Part shown: positions 1 through 9,811 of the stretch, piece after piece
How the letters are laid out: the number at the start of each line of letters is the position of its first letter
Numbering within the stretch: the first letter of the stretch is position 1
From: Sanguinoderma infundibulare
Taxonomy: Eukaryota > Basidiomycota > Agaricomycetes > Polyporales > Polyporaceae
NCBI GenBank assembly: GCA_032821775.1
Contig: JAVLRN010000004.1
Coordinates: forward strand, 3,348,001 to 3,412,000
DNA: 64,000 nucleotides
Direction: 5' to 3'
Translations under genes and position numbers: made by a program
Notes under the pieces: model-generated
Told to the model about the DNA's origin: nothing
What the model saw: the letters and a program-made list of their open reading frames with translations, nothing else
The model's database searches: none

Positions 1-1068
1 TATGGGTCGAGGAGGGCTGACCAGACATTGGGGGCTCGGCAGCAGGTCGTTATACGAAAGGAAAGCGAGGTCGAACGCGGGGGCCAGGGACGCGGCGTGT
101 GGACGGATGTCCGACACGCCGTCCCCGACCGGGAGACGTCGAGTCAGGAGGCCGGGTAGGGTGGAACAAGAACAGAGGCATGAGAAGGAAATGCTGATGA
201 GTCTTCTTGCAAGTAGGCAGGAAAGGAAGCAGATCTGGGTTTTCTTGTTTTCTAGTTGCAGGCGAGCGAGAGAAGATGATGAAGAGCATCGCTGATGAGC
301 GCTGGTAGTGGAGAGAGGCACTGGCAGATGATGGTTGTGGATGAGGGGATGGCGCTCCGGGGGTGGTTCTTTATACCCTTCGCGATGGTGGCTAACCACC
401 CAACCTCCGGTTCCGATTTGGCAGGTGGCCTTCCACAGATAGCTAGCCTTGGTTGACTTGCAAATCGGAATGAGGCTGGCGAAGCCCAGGCTTGAGCTGC
501 CGGACATGCCTTCACAGTGGCTGGGTTGCCGGGGATTCGAAAGACGACGAATGACGCATTATGCGGCAGACACTGACATCCGCATTGCCACCCTGGGCCT
601 GAAATCCGAGGAACCGAAGTAACACGCGATCATTCCACCGCGTGTGATTCTGTCCCCGCAAACTTGAAAGGCCAACCCCATCGCATGTGCGGCGCACTGT
701 TCGGATTGTCTTCGCCTCTTGATGTCCGGGAACCGAAGTGTAGAAGGAGGAATTCTTTCCATGTGGCTCGGTCGCCTGGTCGCTGCGGGCCTGGTCTTCG
801 ATCACAAACCTGGCCCATGGAAACCACGCACGCAAGAAGGTAAGGTTAACAACAGACCGGGTCTGTGGTGAGGAAGACAAGCCTGAGGAAGACATATCTC
901 CTCCCGCTCCGGAGACTTAACATACCATATTAATCGCTAATCGTGTCAAGCGCCCGATTCACGTGCGTGGTCACTGTGTGACATAGCCCCACCTTGTGCT
1001 CAAGGCCAATCTTAAGTACCTTGTCCACGCTGTCGATTACGTTAGCCGCCTCTGAGGAACATGTCTAC
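1..1068. other. no convincing gene (duplicated flank)
   Basis: Several short overlapping open frames occur on both strands, but none has recognisable protein features. The reverse strand here corresponds to the promoter side of a possible gene at 60394. A TATAAA-like box followed by CT-rich sequence lies at about 370-375 on the minus strand, mirrored at 60047 in the other arm. Confidence 0.5.
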
Positions 1069-1170
1069 GGGGCATGTGGTGTAGTTGGTTATCACGCTGC
1101 TTAGTATCCTAACATGGTGGCTACTTGGATGGGAGAAGGGCCCGGTTCAAGCCCAGGACCGGACATGTCC
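1069..1170 (+). tRNA. tRNA-like Pol III unit, tRNA-Val-like D arm, probably a pseudogene or SINE head
   Basis: A perfect A box (TGGTGTAGTTGG, 1077-1088) and a perfect B box (GGTTCAAGCCC, 1144-1154) are correctly ordered and followed by a TTTT terminator at 1172-1175. The first and last seven bases can pair (GGGCATG with CATGTCC, one wobble). The D arm and a nearby CCTAACATGG resemble tRNA-Val(AAC). A normal tRNA is not supported: about six extra bases separate the T arm from the acceptor strand, the T stem has a C-A mismatch, and the anticodon region is too long. An intron-containing tRNA is possible but no clean anticodon stem is seen. The copy at 59245-59345 has a mutated B box. Confidence 0.4.
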
Positions 1171-1175
1171 GTTTT

Positions 1176-2283
1176 GGCGCGCCGACGTCGGGCCGGCGCT
1201 TGCCAAGTTTCTCGAGGGGGCTCCCCGCGCACGGCTTCCCTTGAACAACATCCCCCGCCCACGTCTCTCATCGTATGCTCACGTCATAGCCAACAGCTTT
1301 GCGTACGACTGGGAGAGTGGTTCACAGTTCGCGGGTAGGACATCGATATCAGGATGACTCGGACTCGGACTCAGACTGATCCACCTCCAGTGACCCACCT
1401 CTCGTGCTTGCCCGTAGCAATCGTCTTGCTGCTCTTCCTGCCATATGACTGCATTCTTTGACCGCATTTTCAAGCGTCAATATCACGTCAATGTTTCCAG
1501 CCCCGGCAATATCTCCGCAATCCGATTATCGAAGGCCCACTAGAGCCCTCTAGAGCCTAGAGAGCCTGAGGCCTGCTGAGGGTGCGACGTCGCCGTGTGG
1601 AACCGGTGGACCGCCCAGGTGAGTTTCAAAGATTCTGCTGCAGAATTGTTTCTTGGATGAGCATCCGTCCTTCGTTTCCTGCTACTGTTGGTGCACGGCC
1701 AGGCTCGGGCCGCGTCGCCAGAAAAGTTACCATGTTGTATTCACATGATGTGCCATCTGCATCAAGTTGCAACACAGGCCAGTTACCCTTGAAGGGGATG
1801 CTGCCCTTTACAAGTTACACAAATACGCTTATAGCTATCGAGGGGTCCCGAAAAAAATGAAAACAAGTCCTGGCTTCAACGGAAATCATGGCCGCAACGT
1901 TCAGAACCATCCGAGTCATTGCCGTATGGATCGGCCCAAGACATACTTGACCTTATCTTAGCAATCTCAAGATGTAGTACCCCTTTTACATCATCGTCCG
2001 CTGCCTTCGGAGTCGGTGCACGCCCAGGACTTCAACGGCGTCTCGTAGCGCCTGTAGTGTATTTTCTTATGCGCGCCGCAGCCATCTTCCTACCGCCCCA
2101 TGGTACAAACACGGCGTCTCCAATGGTGGAAATTAATCGTGTATCCGTTCGACTTCGGAGCCTATGCCAAAGTCAATGGTGCGCAATCCGCTTTCTCATG
2201 CTATAATAAAGCGCTGACCCATAGTCGCTGGCTCGACTGGAGACTTTCCATCAGACCCTCCTAGAGAGACGCTTTGTATCTAG
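1176..2283. other. P450 upstream region, no gene seen
   Basis: No supported coding gene. Much of the stretch is also found upstream of the P450s at 28484 and 58070. Shared marks include a block reading TGCCGAGATATTGCCGGG-like sequence and a block near GCAGCGGATGATGATGTAAA, which shows that P450 and promoter were duplicated together. Confidence 0.6.
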
Positions 2284-2290
2284 TACTTAG
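2284..2290 (+). promoter_or_regulatory. TACTTAG box of the 2341 P450
   Basis: TATA-like box 57 bp before the ATG. All six P450 copies have this box at nearly the same distance; here and at 58121 it is degenerate (TACTTAG rather than TACTTAA). Confidence 0.5.
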
Positions 2291-2340
2291 GCCCGACAGT
2301 TTTGAAACTCGAACCGTGGTCTCGCTGATCGTTTTACAAC

Positions 2341-4316
2341 ATGCATGCGACCTCGCTTCTTGTGCTGGGCATCGTCCTCCTTGTGCTTCACCGTGTCCGC
2401 TCCTACCTCGCATGGAGAACACGTTCACGAGGACGATCGCTGCCTCCCGGCCCGAGGCCGCTACCCGTCATAGGTAACCTCCACGATTGGCCAAAGTCGA
2501 AGCAGGCGATAGCGTTCCGGGATATTTGCGCGAAGCATGGTGCGTACGACCTCGCAAAGGCTGTTGCAGGCGCACTGACAACCCAGTCTTGTCCCCAGGC
2601 GATATCGTGCATTTCTCGCTGTTAGGTCTTCATGTCGTAGTGCTCGGATCGCCAGACGCGATCTTCGAGTGCCTCGAGAAGAAGTCTGCAAATACGTCGA
2701 GTCGCATTGTCACCCCAGTGATCGAATTGTGCGTTCGTTCCCCAACGATCGCCGCATGCTCTGCTAAATCTTACCGTAGGTCAGGAGTGGACAATGACTT
2801 CACGCTTATCCCGTATGGACATCGCTGGAGGGAACACAAGCGCACCTTCTGGCAATACTTCCATCCGAAAGCAACAATAGACTACCGTCCGGCTCAGAAG
2901 CAGACGACCCGCCGGTTTTTGGTCCAGCTCCTCCGCAGACCCTCCGAACTTGAGCACCATGTGCATTTGTGAGGAAGACCTGTTGTTGTACGCAGTTTGT
3001 GAATACGCTGAGTTTATATCGCTTCCGCAGCACTTTCTCCGCTGCAATGATCAAGGTCCTCTACGGCTTCGATGCAGTCGATGACGACGACGACCTGATT
3101 CGCATGGTAGAGGCAGTCATGGCCTGGGTACGGAAAGAGCTCGCTCCGGGAAGATATCTTGTAGAGCTCTTCTCGTTTCTGAAATACCTCTCCTCGTGGT
3201 TCCCCGGAGCAACCATCAAGAAGCGCGCCGTGTACTGGCGAGCCACGACAAAGCTGTTGAAGGACGAACCCTTCCGTCGAGTGAGAGCAGCCATGGTGCG
3301 TGTCCTTCACAGCTACTCTAGCGAGAGAGACCTGATTTCCACGCGTGCAGGGCAAGCACGGCACGGACGCTCCGCCCTCCGTCGTCAGTGATATGCTCAC
3401 CCGGATAGACGAGAGCAATGTCGAGGAGGCAAGGAAGCGAGAGCGAGAGCAACTATGCAAGGACGTGATTACGACGACATTCGAAGGTATGTTTCTTTCT
3501 CCGCGCGAGAGGCAATCTTTCGAAACCACTTGACACACTCATTTGCGAACGCAGCTGGGTCGGATACAGTTCGCATTACAATCTTCACAGTCTTCACGCG
3601 AAGTCTGACCTGGCAATCAAGGTGACAGCAGCGACTCAGTTCGCGCTTCTGGCACGCCCTCTTGAAGGAGAGCCTCCGGTGGCGGACGATCTTGCCGCTT
3701 GGCCTTCCACATGTGACAGTCGAAGACGACGAGTTGCGCGGACACTTCATTCCTGCGGGGACCATCATACACCCAAACATTTGGTACGGTGTCCAGATCT
3801 CAGCCGCGTTCGCCATTTCCTCGTTTTTCTCATCGTATCCTGCAGGGCGTGCACGCACGATCCTGACGTCTACGAGGATCCGGACGCGTTTCGCCCGGAA
3901 CGATTCATTCGTGATGGCAAGCCCGATCCAACGGTTCCTGATCCCGCCACTTTCGTCTTCGGGTTCGGTCGGAGGTGATGAACAAGATGTCCTGGTACCA
4001 TCTGCGCCCGACATGCTCACCCGTGGTATTTTGTAGGATGTGTCCCGGTCGATACTTCGCAGACAATGCGCTCTTCATCACCATTGCTTCTGTGCTCCAC
4101 GTTTTCGACCTCGGAACGCCGCTGGACGAGAGGGGTAACGCAGTTCCGGTCTCGCCGGAGTCTACGAACGAGTTTATCAGGTCAGGTTGCACCCTGTCTC
4201 CCGCATCCGCCATTGTAGACTCATATGCCGCTGCTTTTATCAGCGTTCCGGCGGATTTTCGAGTTGCCATCAAACCCCGCTCCGCTGCAGCGGAGGCACT
4301 TATACTGGGCACATGA
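2341..4316 (+). pseudogene. cytochrome P450 with 110-bp internal deletion
   Basis: Left-arm copy of the P450 at 55986-58070. It keeps the N-terminal anchor ([19 protein letters not shown]), the [12 protein letters not shown] hinge, the C-helix WREHKR, the 14-nt microexon for AGSDT (3555-3568), the K-helix ESLRW, a PERF-type motif and the heme loop FGFGRR-MCPG split by an intron. At about 3653 the reading TQFALLA jumps straight to the K-helix segment. Compared with the other arm, 110 bp are missing, covering the helix J region, and because 110 is not a multiple of three the frame is lost. All other splice sites match the intact copy. It cannot make a full-length enzyme unless the deletion is an assembly fault. 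Confidence 0.88.
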
Positions 4317-4679
4317 AGCACCGGTTTCGACTAGGATTGTGAGGGGTCAAGTGTTCGTATGGGACAAACCTTTGCCTTGCTAGTCGGTCGGTGGAGGAGG
4401 GTTAGGAGGGGAAGTACGTCTTCGAATTCGATGATAACGCTAGTGTTTAGGACGCGCATCCCTCCACGCGTTCGAAGTGATCCATGTCAGTCGCTGACAA
4501 CAGCGGACTCAGCCCCATTCGGTTCGAGAGTGTTATCCGCACGGAATCCCAAATTTGGGTGAGAATACATCCGTACGTCTGTCAATCCGGTGCGTGAATG
4601 CGCGCAACAGTGTAACATAACACAACGATGCGTCTCCCGCAGCTTTTGGTATATGGTCCGCAGCTGTCCACTATCACTG
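4317..4679. other. spacer between P450 and F-box relic
   Basis: No gene seen. The same spacer sequence is present in the other arm at 55623-55985. Confidence 0.6.
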
Positions 4680-5320
4680 TCATCGCTTGTAACTATAGTA
4701 CGCTCTCGGAAACATCGTCCGCACGGCACGACCCAGGACAATGCGCGGCAGATGGGACAACAGAGTGTAGGGAAGCCCGCGACGGCTGCTCTCCGCCGAG
4801 TTCGATGAGCAGCTGCTCGAGGTCCCGCCAGGACTGCGCCATGGAAAGGAAGGCTGAGGACGAACGATCCTCTCGATTATGAGCTTGAAACTGTGGAGAT
4901 CGTGGAGCACCAAGAGCGGTGCTACGAGTTTTGCGAGGGTGAGCGACGTGCCGTTGACGGGGGATCCGAGACCTGCAGGCCATCTGGAGTCGTGACGACG
5001 GGCATGAAGCGCATCCACATACTTGTCAAGGTGAGGTGGAGAGGCACAGAATCGTCAGCGGATGTCGACCAGGACGTGTCGAAGGTGAGGTCGGGCAAGT
5101 GCGGCAGCACGAAGTGTTCTAGGGCGCTCTCAACCTTGCCCTCGTTTCCATGAATGGCGGCGGAGAATGTGAGGGGTAGATCCCATTTCAGGAGGGAAAC
5201 GGGGTGGACAGTGGGATCGGCTGCGGATGTATCGAAAAGGCGTGGTGAAGCGGGCAGTCGGTGGAGGAAGTGGCACGGAACTCGAAAATCCTTGTCTGTG
5301 TTTACTTTCATAGTGTGCAC
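4680..5320 (-). pseudogene. F-box/LRR-like C-terminal relic
   Basis: Two overlapping frames together read as the C-terminal part of the same family as the ORF at 39720-40390. The upstream frame has LPHLPDLTFDTSWSTSADDS and MRFMPVVTTPDG. The frame then shifts to NGTSLTLAKLVAPLLVLHDL and ends in FPRAYYSYKR. Relative to 39720-40390 there is a frameshift near the NGTSLTL segment and an internal deletion of the HLEEMRIE-VDAIVYFATHFPALRTLRLP part. No F-box is left. The right-arm twin at 54976-55622 carries the same lesions, so decay preceded the large duplication. Confidence 0.75.
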
Positions 5321-5407
5321 CTAGGAAATCGCCAACGTGGTCATTGGACTCCATATCAGTCATGTCACATAGAAGTAGTAAGTTATTCGAATACGAACCA
5401 ATCAAGC

Positions 5408-7037
5408 TCAAACCAGTCGAGAACGGTCCCCTGACTCCTCGTCCGTCACAACAATCGGGTACGTCGCAAACGGAATCGCCGCGTTCGGAAATACTCGTTG
5501 TATGAACACCGTCATCTCCAGCGAAAGGTCGCTCTCCCGCGGGAACACGACCTCGGCGACATCCAGGTCCCGCAAGGGATGCGGCTCCGCGGGATACTCC
5601 ACGCCCTCGAACGCGTCGACGGAGAGGTCCATCGCAGGCAGATGGAGCGCGCGTAGCCGTGGACAGCGGCGAGCGAAGTGGGCGACAGACTCGAACCCCG
5701 CCCGGTGCCCGTCGGCGGTGGCGAGGTCGATCCGGAGCTCCTCGATATTCGGCCAGGCCTCCGCGAACATCCGAATGCCGTCAGACGTGAGATGCAGGAT
5801 GTACTGGTGGAAATCGAGGACGATATGGCGTAGGCCGGGGAGAGAGACCAGTGGTTCGATGATGGAAACGAAAGAGCTTTGGGTGTGGAAGAGCCCAGCT
5901 GAAAGACCCAAGTGGACCGGAAGGGGTTGTTTGGGAATACCGAGGGAAAACGTCTCCAGAGAGGGAAACCTCGTTGCAACTGTGCGCAGACATCGATTTG
6001 ATTCCGGAACTAACTGTCTAGGATCGACTTGCACAGAGGTCAGAGACAGCGAGCGGATGTTAGGGCCGTGGACGCATTCGAATAGGTCGCACATGGAGTC
6101 CCAGGCGCTCCTGACCGAAAGGCTGAGCAAAGTTGGAAAGCTCAGTGGGGAAGCCGCGTCCGTGTTTTCGGTCTTGTCGAGAGAGATAGCAAGATGCTCT
6201 AGGTTCGTGAGGTGCGTGAGAGGCTCGAGATTCTCGATCTTGAGCGATAGCGGTAAGGTGATAGAACGCAAGCGAGGATTTCTATGCAAGAAAGCTAGAT
6301 CGATGCCCCAAGGGAGGACAGTAAGGGTGATAGTGTCCAGATTAGGGGCCCGTCCGCAAGTATCAGACAAGAAAGAGTCGAGCTCTCTTTCTTGGTCAGG
6401 GTTGTCTACGCCTCCTAGGAGCATAATGTTCATTTCTCGAACTGACGGCGAGATGAGGAGTAGCGGTGTGGCGCATGATACGGGAAGGTTTCTGCAGTCG
6501 ATGTCGATGGACCGTAGGAGAGGGAGGATTGGCTCGTTTTGCATGAATTGGGACACTTCGGTCCAGATGAACGACGCAATGCCGACTCGGGGCAAATCAG
6601 TGGAAAACCTGAGGGTGATTTTGCGAACACGCCTCGCATACTCGCGAAACCTGCGCCAGTTTGGGTGTGTGCGTGGGTCCTCCGAGGCGAATAATCCCTA
6701 TGAAGAAAATCACTCAACCACGATGTAAGATGAATCCTTAATGTGTACTTACATGAGAATCGTCGGTCGGTATCCCCCTTTCAAGAAACAAGGGATCTTG
6801 CGCGATCCCGAGGGTACAGAGCAGCGATATCAACGGCTTATCGCTCGGGAGATATCTCCATAGTGCGTCGAGGGCTGGATGGGTGAAATTCCTGCAAGTG
6901 ATGGCAGATCGCACGAGGGTCTGGCGGACACGGATAATGTCCTCTCCAGCAGATCGCTCGGGATCCAGGTGCGGGAAGACATAGTAGAGGATATCTTGCA
7001 CATCGGAAAGTGAGCGGGGAGCTGTGATGGTCTGCAT
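5408..7037 (-). CDS. F-box/LRR-like protein, left-arm copy
   Basis: Two exons (7037-6753 and 6697-5408) around a 55-nt GT-AG intron, giving about 524 aa. The N-terminus MQTITAPRSLSDVQDILYYV, followed by FPHLDPE and then RQTLVRSAITCRNFTHPALD, fits a degenerate F-box of the kind found in large Agaricomycete F-box families. The rest is an LRR-like series (for example LRSITLPLSLKIENLEPL, FPSLETFSLGIP, WPNIEELRIDLA, CPRLRALHLPAMDLSVDAFE). By family knowledge such proteins may serve as substrate adaptors of SCF ubiquitin ligases; no partner is known here. The start is the first ATG giving the shared N-terminus and is confirmed by the identical start in the right arm. It is intact, and nearly identical to 53262-54888. 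Confidence 0.85.
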
Positions 7038-9086
7038 CGAACGAGATCTGACAAACGAGAGGAAGTAGGTGGTCGTCAAACGGAAGACGCAGTGGTTGCC
7101 AGGCGTCACTGTCAACGCGTCGTCAGCGGGCGTCGGCGTCAGTCTTGCCGACAGTCCATCGCAAGGCCAGCGTGCAGGCCAACGTCAATACGAATCACGC
7201 TCTGTGCATCCGGAGTAAGTATTCAGTGGTAAGGCCCCAGGTGAGAGAAAGTAAGAATGAGAGAGGCACTCTGGAGGACGTGGACCTGTGACGTGACCTG
7301 TGACGTGACCCAGGCGTCACGGTGACTCCAATGGTGACTTCACTTCGGATGTGGCAAGCCCCTTTCCCAGTTTCGGGCAGCATCCATCTCATGTGGTTAC
7401 TTGCAAACGTCTCGCTGCTTTCCCGTACCACGCATTCCGGCCTTACCGCGTTTCCAAGAACGGTCAAGCTTTCAAACCCCGGCGGTTTCTCAGCGACCTT
7501 CTCGAGCGTCGAATGCCGCTTCTCGGACCCTGCCACTACAGTAGTACGTGAGCTCATCTAATACCTCTCCTCAATATTCACCTTCACAAATACTCGATGG
7601 TAGGGAACGTATCCTCGAAGCGGATGGAACGGCGCTCCGGCCCTACAAAAACGATCTAGTCATGAACTTGTGAGATGCGGCCGCCCTTCAAGCTCGGCGT
7701 CCTCGTCGCAGAAGGTACCGTTCATCCACCATCAACTTCCAAGTTTTCCTCCCAGCCGCCATGAGGATGCCATTTCGTGCGTCCTACCGAGTTATGTGTG
7801 GCGCCACAGTCGCCGACAATGCGCAGATCGTCTGCTCGGCGCGAAGTTGTTCACGTTCATCTCCAGCGATCGGAAGACGGAGTGATGATGGTGATCGATC
7901 TCGTCTTACATGCAAGTCTGCACCTTCCACTCGTAAGTAATAGCCCATGCCTCGAGGCCTCCGTATGTCGTGGCGGCTTCTCCCGCGCACTATCAGCGCC
8001 TCCGGCCGGCCTAGCGTGAGGCGTAAGGCCTCATGGAGGATCTCAGGTCGAATGTCAGTACGATGCTTAAATTCTTATCTTTCATGACGCACATGCCCCG
8101 AACTTCATCTCCATATGGGCATCCTCCTGCTTGCTGCACGCCCTCCTCACGCCTCGCGGCAGGACGGCGTGCTATTGAACCGCACTCCTTCCCCCAGTGC
8201 CGACAATCCCGAACACGCCGCTGCAATCGCGACGACACAGTGCGGACCGGACGTCAGCGTCAGAACATCTTAGGCTTGCGCCTGGCTGTTCCGCTGAGCA
8301 ACGAACTGTATGGCGTAGGACTTCTATTACACGGCTTGGGGTGCCTCGATGCTCTGGCGACATAGACTGGGTGCACTGATTCACTCAGTAAGTAGTCTCG
8401 TCCATTGTGCCCCCCTAGGCCTCATGTTTCCTGCACGCTACGGTCACATTGCTTATCTCCTTGCATCCTTTGACCGGCGATCTCCTTATCGTCTCATTTG
8501 CGTACCGACGGCCCGCTCCCTGTCCACCTTCATTTATCTGTCCCGTGTCTTGGAGCCTTTTTTGCTGTTGTGGGACCGTTTGACATGATCCCCGAGTCTG
8601 ATCAAGTCTGATGGCATGTTTTACGATCCGGTACTCTGGTTCATTCTCACCACTGGCTTGGTATGATACTATCATATTGCGCCTTTGCCGTTGGCCAGAG
8701 TGCCTTGAACATTCTCGTGCAGATCTCGAGAATCCAGCATGGCACATTTTGCTCGAACAGAGGGAAGCGACGCGGGAGTAGCTTCCGAGAAGGGAGATGA
8801 TCTCTTCCAGCACAACGTTGCAGGGCTAGATGTGGCACGCAAGTTATGCGATGATCCCATCTGGAGGATCACCTGAGTACTTTGCAGCTGAAAAATGTTT
8901 GTGCGAAGATGCAGGGTACAGGCCGCGTCATCCTTGTCTACGTCATGCAGGAGTCTCAATTGCCTCTGGGAGCCAACAACTTGGAACTCAAGGCCCGCGC
9001 CGGACTCCCGTGTCGGAGGAAGCTGCCAGAACGAGGCGGGTGCGTTCAGCAATTTGCATACCACCCGCGCCCGTGACTGACAGAAC
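7038..9086. other. F-box promoter side and duplicated DNA without a clear gene
   Basis: The first ~500 bp upstream of the F-box start are shared in weaker form with the region before the F-box at 29712, so they are probably promoter. From 7600 to 9086 there are many short frames on both strands but no domain, no convincing intron chain and no repeat-element signature. The mirrored stretch in the other arm (51237-53260) is equally uninformative. Confidence 0.5.
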
Positions 9087-9482
9087 TCAATTATGTGGCG
9101 TTCGCAGACACCTCTGAGGGCATGCGCATGCACCCGGGTACGACTTGAAGCTGAACGTGGATTGCGAGAGGTCCATCGCACCCAAACCGGGGAGGTCGCA
9201 GGTCCCCCAGACTTGTTCGCCGATCAAGCGAGCAGGCATCCTGCGGGATTTCCACTTTGACCCGCCGAAGACGGGATCCTCGCGTAATGCGGCAGACCTC
9301 GTTTCTCCACCCTCCAATCCCTGCGGATGCGTGATGTTGTTTAGCGGTCCCGGGTGCCGTTCTCCAATATCAAAGCGGAGTAGCAGCCGCTGTGGGCCCG
9401 AACTTGTGAGTGCATGGTCGTATAATTCCCGCGCGGCTGCTAGTGATGCCGTGAAAACTGACGACAACCTGCACTCTGACAA
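9087..9482 (-). CDS. hypothetical ORF, 131 aa (left-arm copy)
   Basis: Single open frame with a normal ATG. Visible pieces include RELYDHALTSSGPQRLLLRF and FGGSKWKSRRMPARLIGEQV. I do not recognise a family. The copy at 50841-51236 differs at a single residue, but this is expected from recent duplication and is not evidence of selection. An intron near the 3' end (GT at about 9120) could extend it into the frame lying at 8672-9000. It may be non-coding. Confidence 0.3.
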   Translation of the reverse strand: MSECRLSSVFTASLAAARELYDHALTSSGPQRLLLRFDIGERHPGPLNNITHPQGLEGGETRSAALREDPVFGGSKWKSRRMPARLIGEQVWGTCDLPGLGAMDLSQSTFSFKSYPGACACPQRCLRTPHN

Positions 9483-9811
9483 TCAGGGACCAGACGTGCA
9501 CGCATGCTATTGCATTAGAAGATGCAGTACCTAAGTCCGTACGCCGTGCGGCGCAGATACCTATGCATCATAGTCCTGGAGGCTGGAGGACGCTCAAATG
9601 CTCGAGGAAACACCGCCCCGGACGGCCTGACTCATTTGTTCGCGGCTTCAGGACTGGCCGATAGTTACCCCGCAGGGGAAATCGGGGTCAGAGATTAGTT
9701 CTGCACGTACCATACTCGGCCAAAGAACCACCCGTGAGTTGCGACGCTCCGACGTTCCGCTACGGCTTTTGTCGGGGTCTGTATATGGGGGTAAACGTTA
9801 CTCAATCTTCG

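Larger units (their letters stand above)
1..9811. repeat. left arm of large inverted segmental duplication
   Basis: This stretch reappears in reverse complement at 50512-60421, with the same gene order and long identical runs. The inner edge is sharp: homology stops at about 9811, just after a run ending CTCAATCTTCG, which matches the reverse complement beginning at 50512. Position 1 pairs with 60421, so this arm continues beyond the window. Between the two F-box genes in the arms I count about eight amino-acid substitutions and one codon indel in roughly 524 codons. The arms are therefore recent, but they have separately collected changes such as the 110-bp deletion in the left P450. A mis-joined haplotig is an alternative explanation. 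Confidence 0.93.

Noticed and set aside
5502..6728. 408-aa plus-strand frame (and its twin 53571-54797 on minus)
   Set aside because: Antisense shadow of the F-box/LRR genes; the sense frames have family features and a shared intron.
5408..7037. Possible frameshift in exon 2 of the left-arm F-box gene
   Set aside because: A first count gave one extra A near 6660, but the exon sums to 430 full codons and the frames agree with the right arm.
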